The notes below the pieces were generated by a model, which was not told the DNA's origin, searched no databases, and was given only the letters and a program-made list of their open reading frames with translations. From the NCBI GenBank assembly GCA_002483145.1, contig DLHJ01000003.1:434001-498000 (forward strand): a DNA stretch of 64,000 nucleotides, given 5' to 3'. Position numbers and translations under genes: made by a program. Shown here one piece after another: positions 57,236 through 64,000 of the stretch; the stretch's first letter is position 1, and every line of letters starts with the position of its first letter. The DNA comes from Cellvibrio sp. UBA7671. Its GTDB lineage: Bacteria; Pseudomonadota; Gammaproteobacteria; Pseudomonadales; Cellvibrionaceae.

Positions 57236-57655
57236 TTAACTGAGGAAAGATAAAACCCAAGTGCCCACGGCAATAACTAAAATCACCATGATCACACTAC
57301 CCAGTGAGTCGCCCACAACGGCTCCCCATTTTCCTTGATCGTTACTCTTCTGTTCATTCCAGCTTTTCAGAACTGTTTTGAGTGCAACAAGGCCTGATAA
57401 CAACATCGCAATCCAGATTGCAATTCGCGCGATGTATTTCAGAATGATCACCAAAATAGACGCACCGTCAGAATCAGCGTCGATACCATCAATTTCGACG
57501 GTTGGCATAGTGATATCCACTTGCGCATTAGTAAGGCTTGTAAAGAAAAAGCCTGTCACCAAGATTAGTGAAGTGAGGATAGATTTTTTGCAGAGAGCGA
57601 TTTTCGCGCGAGCGCGTGACCGCCATAATTGACCAAAGGAAACGAGCTGTAACAT
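57236..57655 (-). CDS. Conjugative pilin-type membrane protein, PFL_4702 family (TIGR03745)
   Basis: The 139-residue protein has an N-terminal extension with a signal sequence (about 25-44, ending SLTNAQ), then two membrane helices (ILVIILKYIARIAIWIAMLLSGLVAL and VIMVILVIAVGTWVLSFLS). Two hydrophobic helices separated by a charged loop (KSWNEQKSNDQGKW) resemble VirB2/TraA pilins. CGGAG precedes the ATG. Confidence 0.84.
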   Translation of the reverse strand: MLQLVSFGQLWRSRARAKIALCKKSILTSLILVTGFFFTSLTNAQVDITMPTVEIDGIDADSDGASILVIILKYIARIAIWIAMLLSGLVALKTVLKSWNEQKSNDQGKWGAVVGDSLGSVIMVILVIAVGTWVLSFLS

Positions 57656-57673
57656 AACAAAACTCCGTGATGG

Positions 57674-57910
57674 TTAATGAGACATGAACACTGCGATCAG
57701 TAGTAGCAGCAGAAACAGTCCTCTCAACACAATCCAGAGCACACCAACATCATCTTTATTTCGATCTTCGCTTCTATTTTTAAAAGCTTTAATAATTATG
57801 ATCATCCATGCAAGAGCCATTACCAAAAACAAAAATCCTGCCAGTATTGTATAAAGCACATCGGGTGAGCCAAAGTACGCAACAAATACCTCTTTTGCGG
57901 CAGCGTTCAT
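57674..57910 (-). CDS. Small T4SS membrane protein, PFL_4701 family (TIGR03758)
   Basis: A 78-residue protein with two membrane helices (LYTILAGFLFLVMALAWMIII and VLWIVLRGLFLLLLLIAVF) and a charged loop (NRSEDRNKD) between. Position just before the pilin gene and length agree with the family; possibly part of the pilin machinery. Confidence 0.82.
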   Translation of the reverse strand: MNAAAKEVFVAYFGSPDVLYTILAGFLFLVMALAWMIIIIKAFKNRSEDRNKDDVGVLWIVLRGLFLLLLLIAVFMSH

Positions 57911-57912
57911 TC

Positions 57913-58218
57913 CTAATTATTTCCCGCCAGAGTTAGCCCTTCCAACTTTCTTGGCGAGCGTGATGGATTATTTATATGCGCCTCCAATGCACGCTGCAGT
58001 TCTTGCAAATCATGGCGCAACGCAACATAGTCGAGCGTTACTCGCGCATCTGGATCTGCTTTAATAGACGCTTTTGCGGCCATTTCATCTACATGCTTTA
58101 AATCTTGCACAATTTTTATTAAGTAACGTTTTTCATCTTCAGTAACGGTATCGGTTTCGGTATCGGCAATACTGTTACCTACACTTAGCAGCCCGATAAT
58201 TATGATTAAGTATTTCAT
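57913..58218 (-). CDS. RAQPRD-family T4SS protein, with degenerate motif
   Basis: The 101-residue exported protein has a signal peptide (about 1-18), then LIKIVQDLKHVDEMAAKASIKADPDARVTLDYVALRHDLQ, fitting the family's DP-xR-x-x-DY-x-L pattern (seen as ADPDARVTLDYVALRHDL), and a C-terminus NPSRSPRKLEGLTLAGNN. The eponymous R-A-Q-P-R-D is here R-S-P-R-K. Overlaps the TIGR03765 gene by ATGA. Confidence 0.82.
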   Translation of the reverse strand: MKYLIIIIGLLSVGNSIADTETDTVTEDEKRYLIKIVQDLKHVDEMAAKASIKADPDARVTLDYVALRHDLQELQRALEAHINNPSRSPRKLEGLTLAGNN

Positions 58219-58709
58219 TGCGTGACCTCCTCTTTAGTAACAAGCACGGGATAAAATTCCAACCCAAATACAGCCGCTATTGATTCAACCGGTATTGCAT
58301 CCAACGATAAATCACCGCCGTATTCGCGCAGTATTCTCATTTGCTGATCGGACTGCACATTGGTGACCAGTCCCCGAGCATTAATTTCAATCAAATACGT
58401 GCGATTAGCTTCAAGCCACTCAGCCGAATGCTGATCGTAGCCAACAATAAAAAATGGGCGTTTGACAGGTTTGTTGTGGACATGGGCATCAATAACTCCT
58501 ACTCGCATATTTGATTCCACCGGGAACCTCTCCAGGATTGGTTGCCGCACTATCGCTGCAGGAATTGAATTTTTACTTGCTATAGTCCGCAATCGCTCAG
58601 AGGGTGATACCAGACCAGTTTCCCTACCTCCAAAATCGGCAATCACTTCCGGCTCTGCCATTACCATCGGTGCAATCATTAACCCCAATAAAACGCCCTT
58701 CGGTATCAT
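58215..58709 (-). CDS. PFL_4695-family ICE protein (TIGR03765)
   Basis: The 164-residue protein has a signal peptide (MIPKGVLLGLMIAPMVMAE), then VIADFGGRETGLVSPSERLR, and RPFFIVGYDQHSAEWLEANRTYLIEINARGLVTNVQ (seen as PFFIVGYDQHSAEWL and NARGLVTNV). These match the TIGR03765 layout. The ATG at 58709 overlaps the lytic transglycosylase stop by four bases and is preferred to a longer frame from 58790. Confidence 0.85.
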   Translation of the reverse strand: MIPKGVLLGLMIAPMVMAEPEVIADFGGRETGLVSPSERLRTIASKNSIPAAIVRQPILERFPVESNMRVGVIDAHVHNKPVKRPFFIVGYDQHSAEWLEANRTYLIEINARGLVTNVQSDQQMRILREYGGDLSLDAIPVESIAAVFGLEFYPVLVTKEEVTQ

Positions 58710-59308
58710 GGTGTAATGGTCGCCATTTGAGTTATTAAACCTACGGACGCTCTGCCATAAGAATGGCAGCGTGAACTTATGCGTAAACATTTCTTAAGCA
58801 CCAACTGTTGATAAGCATTTGCCAATTTTTTATTGCTGGGGCTGTGATACCGACCCACTGCAACCCACCAATCGGGAGAACCTTCACTCAGGGTTTTTAT
58901 ATAATGGTCTGCCAGTAATTTTGCCGCGTAATTTAAATTCTCTGTTGGATCGAGTGCCTGGAGTGGAGATACAAATTGGCTGATATGGGAGGGCATGTAT
59001 ATTTGTCCAATCCCAACTGCGACGCGCCCGACCTTACCTTCGCGTTGCGCATGTTCCATTGCTGTAAGCAATGCCATTTCTGCCTCCTCGCGGGTATCAA
59101 AGTAATATCCTTTTTCATCGATATTTAATGTCCACGGCCAAGGTAAAAATTTATCCTGCCCTGACTTACCACTCTCTTGCAACGCGATCGAAAAAAACAC
59201 CTCCACCGGCACACCGTATTGATCGGCTATGATTCTGTAAGCGCGCGGAATTTCCGCGTGAACAGTCATGGCAATCAAACCGATACATACACTGAGAATA
59301 ATTTTCAT
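58706..59308 (-). CDS. Lytic transglycosylase (SLT domain) of the T4SS
   Basis: The 200-residue exported protein has a signal peptide (about 1-18, ending VHAE), then a goose-type SLT domain with the catalytic Glu45 in IALQESG, GKVGRVAVGIGQIYM with the GxxQI region, NLNYAAKLLADHY and WWVAVGRYHSP. It opens peptidoglycan to let the conjugation channel through. Overlaps TIGR03759 upstream and TIGR03765 downstream by four bases each. Confidence 0.92.
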   Translation of the reverse strand: MKIILSVCIGLIAMTVHAEIPRAYRIIADQYGVPVEVFFSIALQESGKSGQDKFLPWPWTLNIDEKGYYFDTREEAEMALLTAMEHAQREGKVGRVAVGIGQIYMPSHISQFVSPLQALDPTENLNYAAKLLADHYIKTLSEGSPDWWVAVGRYHSPSNKKLANAYQQLVLKKCLRISSRCHSYGRASVGLITQMATITP

Positions 59309-60081
59309 ATCGCGACTATCTGGTCCCCGCCTGCAATCTGACGAAATAAGCTCGGCAATTTGGGGGTTGGAATTCCCAAACTTCCCGTCACCAAACTAAA
59401 TACCCCTTTATCGTGATTGAGCGTGATCTCTTTGGTTTTTACGCGCTCCACCGGAACGCCTGCGCTCTCAGCCCATTTGAATATTTGCTCATCGGTTGTT
59501 GCACCCAGCACAAAAATATCCACCTTGGCTTGTGTTTTTAAAACCCGAGACATCAGTGAACGGCAATGCACATCACAACTACCCACTTGTATGAATAGAC
59601 GTAATTTTTCATAGGGCTTGATAGTGGCAAGAGTAGGAAGTCGCTTTTGTATCCACTCCACATAGCGCTCATGCACAATCGATCGCTCTTTGTCATAGAG
59701 TGTCTGAAATTCAGTAACACGATATTGTCGCCAAGTGTCCAGCTCCGCCTCTATGCGTGCATAGCGACGCTTTTCTTCCGGAGACTCTGCATAGTGAGCA
59801 AGTATTGCAAGAGGTGATGCATTGTTATCCCACAATGCCCACGGTGAGTTTTTCTTTAACGTTTCATAGAGTGACCACTCTTCGGTGGTGAGCTGCCAAA
59901 ATTCATTGGGTTGCGTATGCACTTGTGAATACCGATCCAACAGCGACTCTGTACTGGTCGTCGGCTTATATACAACCGGTGCATTATTCAATTGACCACT
60001 GGCCGGAGCACTCTGAACACCAACTAGCAGCCAGAACCATACAGCCAGATATAGAGTTGATGATTGACGGATAGTCAACAT
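59305..60081 (-). CDS. PFL_4693-family ICE protein (TIGR03759)
   Basis: The 258-residue exported protein has WQLTTEEWSLYETLKKNSPWALWD (seen as LTTEEWSLYETL), ASPLAILAHYAESPEEKRRYARIEAELD and later LRLFIQVGSCDVHCRSLMSRVL and VDIFVLGATTDEQIFKWA, the order of the TIGR03759 family. The C-terminal half looks thioredoxin-like with a Cys pair CDVHC. Shares base 60081 with its upstream neighbour. Confidence 0.86.
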   Translation of the reverse strand: MLTIRQSSTLYLAVWFWLLVGVQSAPASGQLNNAPVVYKPTTSTESLLDRYSQVHTQPNEFWQLTTEEWSLYETLKKNSPWALWDNNASPLAILAHYAESPEEKRRYARIEAELDTWRQYRVTEFQTLYDKERSIVHERYVEWIQKRLPTLATIKPYEKLRLFIQVGSCDVHCRSLMSRVLKTQAKVDIFVLGATTDEQIFKWAESAGVPVERVKTKEITLNHDKGVFSLVTGSLGIPTPKLPSLFRQIAGGDQIVAI

Positions 60082-60773
60082 TAGAGCCGTAACTCCTGCA
60101 CTTGACCATTCACGTTAAAACGAGCAACTTTTGATGCCGGGTCTGCTTCTAGAAGCGTCCAGCCGCGCCAAGCATCTCCTGGCATTAACAAGTCTGATTT
60201 ATCCAGCCCATCACGCAAGGACACCAAGGTTGTACCGGCTTGATTGCGAATGGATACTAATACCACTGGAATTACAGGAGCAGGTTTCGGTTTGGCCTGT
60301 GTGACTTGCTTCTTTTGTGCAGCAGCTTGTATTTGCTGTGCTCTTTTATGTTCGGCAATTCTTTTTTCAAGATCTGACGTAAAACGCTCTATATTAGTAA
60401 CGCGCAACGCGGTTTTATCGATTGCAAAGGAATTGGCATCGACTGATGAAGTGAACACTTCTTGTTTTTGTTTTATTTCATCTAGTGACTGCGAAAATAG
60501 CTGCAGCTGCGCACTTAACTCTTGAATTGCAATGGCAGTTTTGTCGGGTTTCGATTGTTCCGACTTAGCACCCACCCACACAAGCAACTGATCTTTACCT
60601 ATCACAGTGAACGCACCCGATATCACTATTGCAAGCATCAGCACAACGAAGCTACTTGCGAAAATTGTGGCAGAAGATGATCCTCGCTTTGTGTCCGCCC
60701 TGTGAGTTACCCCACCACGCAATTCTGGTTCAGCTGTAATTCCGGGTAAATCCGGCAATTCCGAATGGCTCAT
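60081..60773 (-). CDS. Hypothetical T4SS-operon protein with one membrane segment and coiled coil (230 aa)
   Basis: Membrane segment about residues 36-58 (FASSFVVLMLAIVISGAFTVIG), then a helical region with LSAQLQLFSQSLDEIKQKQEVF and DLEKRIAEHKRAQQIQAAAQKK, likely coiled coil, and a small beta-rich end with TTLVSLRDGLDKSDLLMPGDAWRGW. Resembles the PilP/TcpQ-like or PFL_4696-position protein of related operons; I cannot assign it firmly. AGGTAAGAA precedes the ATG. Confidence 0.72.
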   Translation of the reverse strand: MSHSELPDLPGITAEPELRGGVTHRADTKRGSSSATIFASSFVVLMLAIVISGAFTVIGKDQLLVWVGAKSEQSKPDKTAIAIQELSAQLQLFSQSLDEIKQKQEVFTSSVDANSFAIDKTALRVTNIERFTSDLEKRIAEHKRAQQIQAAAQKKQVTQAKPKPAPVIPVVLVSIRNQAGTTLVSLRDGLDKSDLLMPGDAWRGWTLLEADPASKVARFNVNGQVQELRL

Positions 60774-60786
60774 TTCTTACCTCGAC

Positions 60787-61491
60787 CTAAAGAAATTTCT
60801 TAAATGTCTTCGCTGTTACGAAAAGCGAAAACGCAAACAAAGCCATCACCGGCAAAAACACCAACGATGGATGAATTGATATCGGCGCGGTTAAATACCC
60901 ACCGAACGACAGAAACAAAATTGGCACAAGTAATCGTTTGGCTCTGTGGTACAACATGGCCGATTCAATACCACCACAGGCTCTACGAATATCACGCTCC
61001 ACTAAACCATCCACAAATGCCACTAGCCCCACTAACACAAAGCCGGTGAGCGCACTAACACAGATGGCACTGCGTACCGCAAAAATAAAAATCGTATTGA
61101 CCAGTGCATCGATTCCATAAATCGCTATTTGCGTAGCACCACTGATAACACCATCAGCAAGATGATTGGATAGTTCGCGCAGTTTCAGAAAGGAAACGAT
61201 GGTATTGGCTACACCAACAAATTGAATACCAAGATCACTGGGATAAAATCCGGTAATTAAATTTTTGTTGTAAGCACCCAGATATGTCAGTTCCTGAGTC
61301 AACATTTCTTTAGAGTGATTTGGCCCCCAAAGCCAGATCATGCCCGCCCATTCAATTAGCACAGATGCACCAATCGCCAGCAATGACCACCAGCCAAGCT
61401 TGAACACATTTCCGACTGTTGAGCCAAACAACCAACCCCAAATTCCAGGACGCTTGGGTGGTGCAGGACGTTCTGATCGTGTGACCGTCAT
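60787..61491 (-). CDS. PFL_4697-family membrane protein (TIGR03747)
   Basis: The 234-residue protein has four or more membrane helices. Near the N-terminus PAPPKRPGIWGWLFGSTVGNVFKLGWW, then LLAIGASVLIEWAGMIWLW, and a central VRSAICVSALTGFVLVGLVAFVDGLVERDIRRACGGIESAMLYHRAKRL (seen as VDGLVERDIRRACGGIESAMLYHRAKR), the family hallmark. Inner-membrane protein always next to TraD. Overlaps traD by ATGA. Confidence 0.88.
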   Translation of the reverse strand: MTVTRSERPAPPKRPGIWGWLFGSTVGNVFKLGWWSLLAIGASVLIEWAGMIWLWGPNHSKEMLTQELTYLGAYNKNLITGFYPSDLGIQFVGVANTIVSFLKLRELSNHLADGVISGATQIAIYGIDALVNTIFIFAVRSAICVSALTGFVLVGLVAFVDGLVERDIRRACGGIESAMLYHRAKRLLVPILFLSFGGYLTAPISIHPSLVFLPVMALFAFSLFVTAKTFKKFL

Positions 61492-63650
61492 GCTACTGCT
61501 CTCACCTCACTTAAATTAAACCATTCATCATTTGCACCATTGCTGTCGTATTTGGCTTGCATTTGTTTGCACAAGAAATCCAAATTTTTTGGCAATTCCC
61601 CCGTTTCTTTGAATAGAGGCAAACGTAACTTGTAGAGTTTTCCACCCAGCATGGCGTAAGCATGACCTTTGGGCAGGCGAGTTAAATCACCAGGGGCAAC
61701 CAATGGGACTTTTTGTGTGGAAATACGCTGTTGTGTATTAGAACCAAAGTCATTCGGCGAATCAGGATTGGTGTCATCCGATGTACCTGAAACTAATGTG
61801 AGCTGATTTACTTCAACGTCTTGCAGAAGATCAGTTAGCAGCTGCGCTGTTGCATGCTCTTTCACGCGCAACATAATCAGGTTGCCTAAGTTACCGATTA
61901 CCTGACCTGCCTTGGCATCGTTGCCAAATCTGGCTTTGATATCGCTGAGCGTTTGTGTGTAAACAGTCAAACGGAAACCTGCACCACCAGCTTTGTTCGC
62001 CATAGGTACAAATTCTTTTCCAACGAGCTCATTAAACTCATCGGCATGAATGCAAATCATGCGACGTGTCGCCAATTGCGCAAGCTCTGGCGAAAGACCG
62101 TGGGTCTGTCCAAATTTATAAAGAGCACCTGCGCGCGAGGTGAGATCAGCAAACATAGAGTTGCCAACAGCTTGTGCAACTTCTGCATCCGTTAGCGCGT
62201 CCAATCCCACATAGACAATTCCGCCTGTACGAATAACTTCGTCCCAATCGAAAATCGGACGCGGATCATCCATATCAAAATAATTCGGTGACAGTAACTC
62301 TGCCGTGGGGCCTGATGTAAGTTTTTCCAGCAGCGGGAATAGTGATGCGACTAATTTGTCGTAGAAACTTTTTTCGTACTCAAAGGTTTTGATCAAGGCT
62401 CCTGCTACTTGATCCATCAAGCCTGCATCTTTATAAAGTTCCGCCATCGCCCAGGCACGGCGATCACGCGATGCCTGCGCCTTATCTGCTTTACGATCAG
62501 ATTCAATTAAACTTTGCGATGATTTACGCCAATTGGAGTGCCCCGCTCGACGCAATAACTCTTCTGAGCTTGGCAGATCGAAAACTAACGTGAGGTATTC
62601 GACCAGCAGCGGATCGATATTGGAACCGTAATGCAGAATGTTGTCGTAAGTTATTGGCTTGCCTAAAGCAGTTAAGGCTTTGGCAATCACGTTCACGTAA
62701 CGCCAGGCAAATTCGCGGAATGCAGCGCTATTCCCTTCGCCAGGTAATTGACCGGCAATACGGGAAGCAGGCTCGGTGATTCGATTGAATGAACCCACTG
62801 GGTTGTAGCGTGCAGATAATTCTGGATATCCCAAATGAAAACAATAAAATTGGTGACCGCGACCAGCTTTGACTGCCTCAATGTAGGTGCGCTTTAGTAA
62901 GTCCGCATCACCCTTTGGATCAAACACAATGACCACTTCACCATTGTGAATGTCTTGAGCGATTAATACCTCAGCTAATCGAGTTTTTCCAACGCGCGTC
63001 GTACCGACAACAAAAGTGTGTGCGACACGCTCGGACTGCCGCTCATATACCGGTACCTCACCTTCCCATAATCCAACAGCGTGAATTGCGGGAATACCCT
63101 CTACATAGGGAATTGGTGCGACTGGGTTGTACCAGGCTTGTGCGGAACTTGCCCATGCCATCCAAGCCGTTATTGCCGAGCGGCGCAGCACTCGTTCCAA
63201 CGTGCGCGCAACTTTGTATTTATAAGTTTGGTGTCGGTATTTATGCCAATCGAATTCCTGCCGATCAAAATCCACACGACGCTGCGTGTGACGCGCTGTC
63301 CACTCAAATCCTAATCCTAAAAACAAATTTTCTTTTGATACTGGTATGTCATTGCTGTCGATGGTAAATCCCGGCAGCACATGCATTTCATATTGGTATT
63401 TCAATAATTTCCGAGTTTGATAAAAACGTTGAGCGCACCGACAGAACATGCCAGCTGCAATGCCGTAGGTTAGTGAGGGCGTGCTTAACGCACCCATTAG
63501 CACCGCTGGTGAGAGCAGTGTGAGTGCACCTGCGAGACCGTATGCAGCAGCAGACATAGTCTCGTAGGCGGGGCGCAATAAATTTTCAACGGGATGCTTT
63601 CTGTTCATGCGGAGGATGATAGCGATCAGTTTTTCAACGTCATGCATCAA
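61488..63650 (-). CDS. traD: TraD/VirD4-type coupling protein (TIGR03743)
   Basis: The 720-residue protein has two N-terminal membrane helices (about 32-75), Walker A VVGTTRVGKTRLAEVLI (about 216-232), PKGDADLL, YNPVGSF, and Walker B ICIHADEFNELVG (about 530-542) with ARFGNDAKAGQVIGNLGNLIMLRV afterwards (seen as VIGNLGNLIMLRV). It brings relaxase-bound DNA to the T4SS. First gene of the minus-strand conjugation operon; the region upstream probably holds the operon promoter. Confidence 0.94.
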   Translation of the reverse strand: MMHDVEKLIAIILRMNRKHPVENLLRPAYETMSAAAYGLAGALTLLSPAVLMGALSTPSLTYGIAAGMFCRCAQRFYQTRKLLKYQYEMHVLPGFTIDSNDIPVSKENLFLGLGFEWTARHTQRRVDFDRQEFDWHKYRHQTYKYKVARTLERVLRRSAITAWMAWASSAQAWYNPVAPIPYVEGIPAIHAVGLWEGEVPVYERQSERVAHTFVVGTTRVGKTRLAEVLIAQDIHNGEVVIVFDPKGDADLLKRTYIEAVKAGRGHQFYCFHLGYPELSARYNPVGSFNRITEPASRIAGQLPGEGNSAAFREFAWRYVNVIAKALTALGKPITYDNILHYGSNIDPLLVEYLTLVFDLPSSEELLRRAGHSNWRKSSQSLIESDRKADKAQASRDRRAWAMAELYKDAGLMDQVAGALIKTFEYEKSFYDKLVASLFPLLEKLTSGPTAELLSPNYFDMDDPRPIFDWDEVIRTGGIVYVGLDALTDAEVAQAVGNSMFADLTSRAGALYKFGQTHGLSPELAQLATRRMICIHADEFNELVGKEFVPMANKAGGAGFRLTVYTQTLSDIKARFGNDAKAGQVIGNLGNLIMLRVKEHATAQLLTDLLQDVEVNQLTLVSGTSDDTNPDSPNDFGSNTQQRISTQKVPLVAPGDLTRLPKGHAYAMLGGKLYKLRLPLFKETGELPKNLDFLCKQMQAKYDSNGANDEWFNLSEVRAVA

Positions 63651-63882
63651 ATTGAACTAGCCGCGTGCAATTTGATTGCTGCGCAAAAAAGTCAAACCCA
63701 TTACAAAGCGCACAAGCATGGCCAATGGGCTTATCCCAAAAAAAGCGCGCGCCACCTCCCGATAAATCGTCCGGCGGCGCGCGCGCTAAAACGCTAGGGG
63801 TAATGGATCACAAGGGGTTAATCAGTGAAAGGAAAATGGCCGTTAATGGTTAAAGGGCAACTGAAAAAAGGCTGAAAGAGCA
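63651..63882. promoter_or_regulatory. Divergent promoter region with a GC-rich hairpin
   Basis: Between the divergent traD and the partial gene at the right edge. GCGCGCGCC (63745-63753) and GGCGCGCGC (63776-63784) form a nine-base inverted repeat with a 22-base loop, strikingly GC-rich against AT-rich flanks. Could be an attenuator, operator, or transfer-origin-like structure; no further evidence. Confidence 0.42.
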
Positions 63883-64000
63883 ATGACTGACACCTGCAAC
63901 AACTTTGAACAATCACTAATTTTGTTACTGACGAAATTACACAAAAAAGACTGGGCGACCCCAATCAAAGGGTTGGAAGAAAAGTTTCGGCAGATTCCCG
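63883..64000 (+). CDS. Possible gene cut by right window edge (39 codons visible)
   Basis: The ATG at 63883 opens a frame that stays open to the last base: MTDTCNNFEQSLILLLTKL, then HKKDWATPIKGLEEKFRQIP. A weak GAAAGAG lies seven bases upstream. The amphipathic helical look is gene-like, but no family can be named from 39 residues. Divergent to traD. Confidence 0.42.
   Translation, partial: MTDTCNNFEQSLILLLTKLHKKDWATPIKGLEEKFRQIP

Noticed and set aside
1-64000. CRISPR arrays, insertion sequences, integrase or att sites
   Set aside because: No regular 25-40 base repeats with spacers, no transposase or tyrosine recombinase coding sequence, and no tRNA 3' end was seen on either strand.

Overview
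The window looks like an internal stretch of a large integrative and conjugative element (ICE) of the PFGI-1/pKLC102/ICEHin1056 class in a gammaproteobacterium. The evidence is a near-complete GI-type type IV secretion system (T4SS; families first named from PFL_46xx/47xx genes) plus the usual backbone genes: topoisomerase III, a PilL N-terminal protein, DUF2786, DUF3577/STY4534, RadC and an ArdB/KlcA-like antirestriction protein. Composition and gene mix would fit a Cellvibrio-like host, but that is only an inference. No integrase, att site, tRNA, rRNA or CRISPR array was seen, so the element extends past both ends.

Layout. (1) 1-11.9 kb, plus strand: ICE maintenance backbone. It holds topB (cut by the left edge), a haem-binding Tll0287-like sensor, pilL-N, csrA, traT, DUF2786, several small ICE proteins, DUF3577, radC, antirestriction, an acidic-repeat protein and the 3' remnant of an SNF2-type helicase. 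(2) 11.9-34 kb: cargo. It holds a low-GC four-gene LlaJI/McrBC-like restriction-modification operon with its own HTH regulator; umuDC and a divergent SRAP (YedK/HMCES) gene around one strong LexA box; a group of likely anti-phage or orphan genes (HEPN-like protein, unknown 315-aa protein, AAA ATPase with altered Walker A, secreted thermonuclease); two small paralogues; and a run of unrecognised minus-strand genes including a zinc-ribbon/PIN-like protein paired with a SEC-C protein. (3) 34-36 kb: GC-richer catalase-like peroxidase plus cytochrome b561. (4) 36-45 kb: an envelope-modification island with two COG4705 membrane proteins, an OmpR-type two-component system, an Omp85-like protein, an EptA-like phosphoethanolamine transferase, a PAP2 phosphatase and a cupredoxin-like protein. 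PmrA-box-like direct repeats lie upstream of several transcription units. (5) 45.6-63.7 kb, minus strand: conjugation operon from TraD coupling protein to TraG-N, with tightly overlapping genes.

The most striking non-coding signal is a repeated 5' leader. At least seven genes (6349, DUF3577, radC, ardB-like, 10280, 27146, and 33883 on the minus strand) are preceded by the same architecture: usually a TTCAAT-like start or small GNRA-type hairpin, then a CCCx-GGGA...TCCC-xGGG hairpin, then a distal GGG-type segment and a T-run just before the ribosome binding site. The first CCC arm can pair either with the near GGG arm or with the distal one next to the T-run, as in an attenuator. It may belong to the radC or DUF3577 RNA motif families known from bioinformatics. 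A further ~700-nt gene-free block at 8.05-8.8 kb is densely folded, with one near-perfect 20-bp hairpin closed by TTCG. It is the best candidate for an undescribed structured RNA or DNA element.
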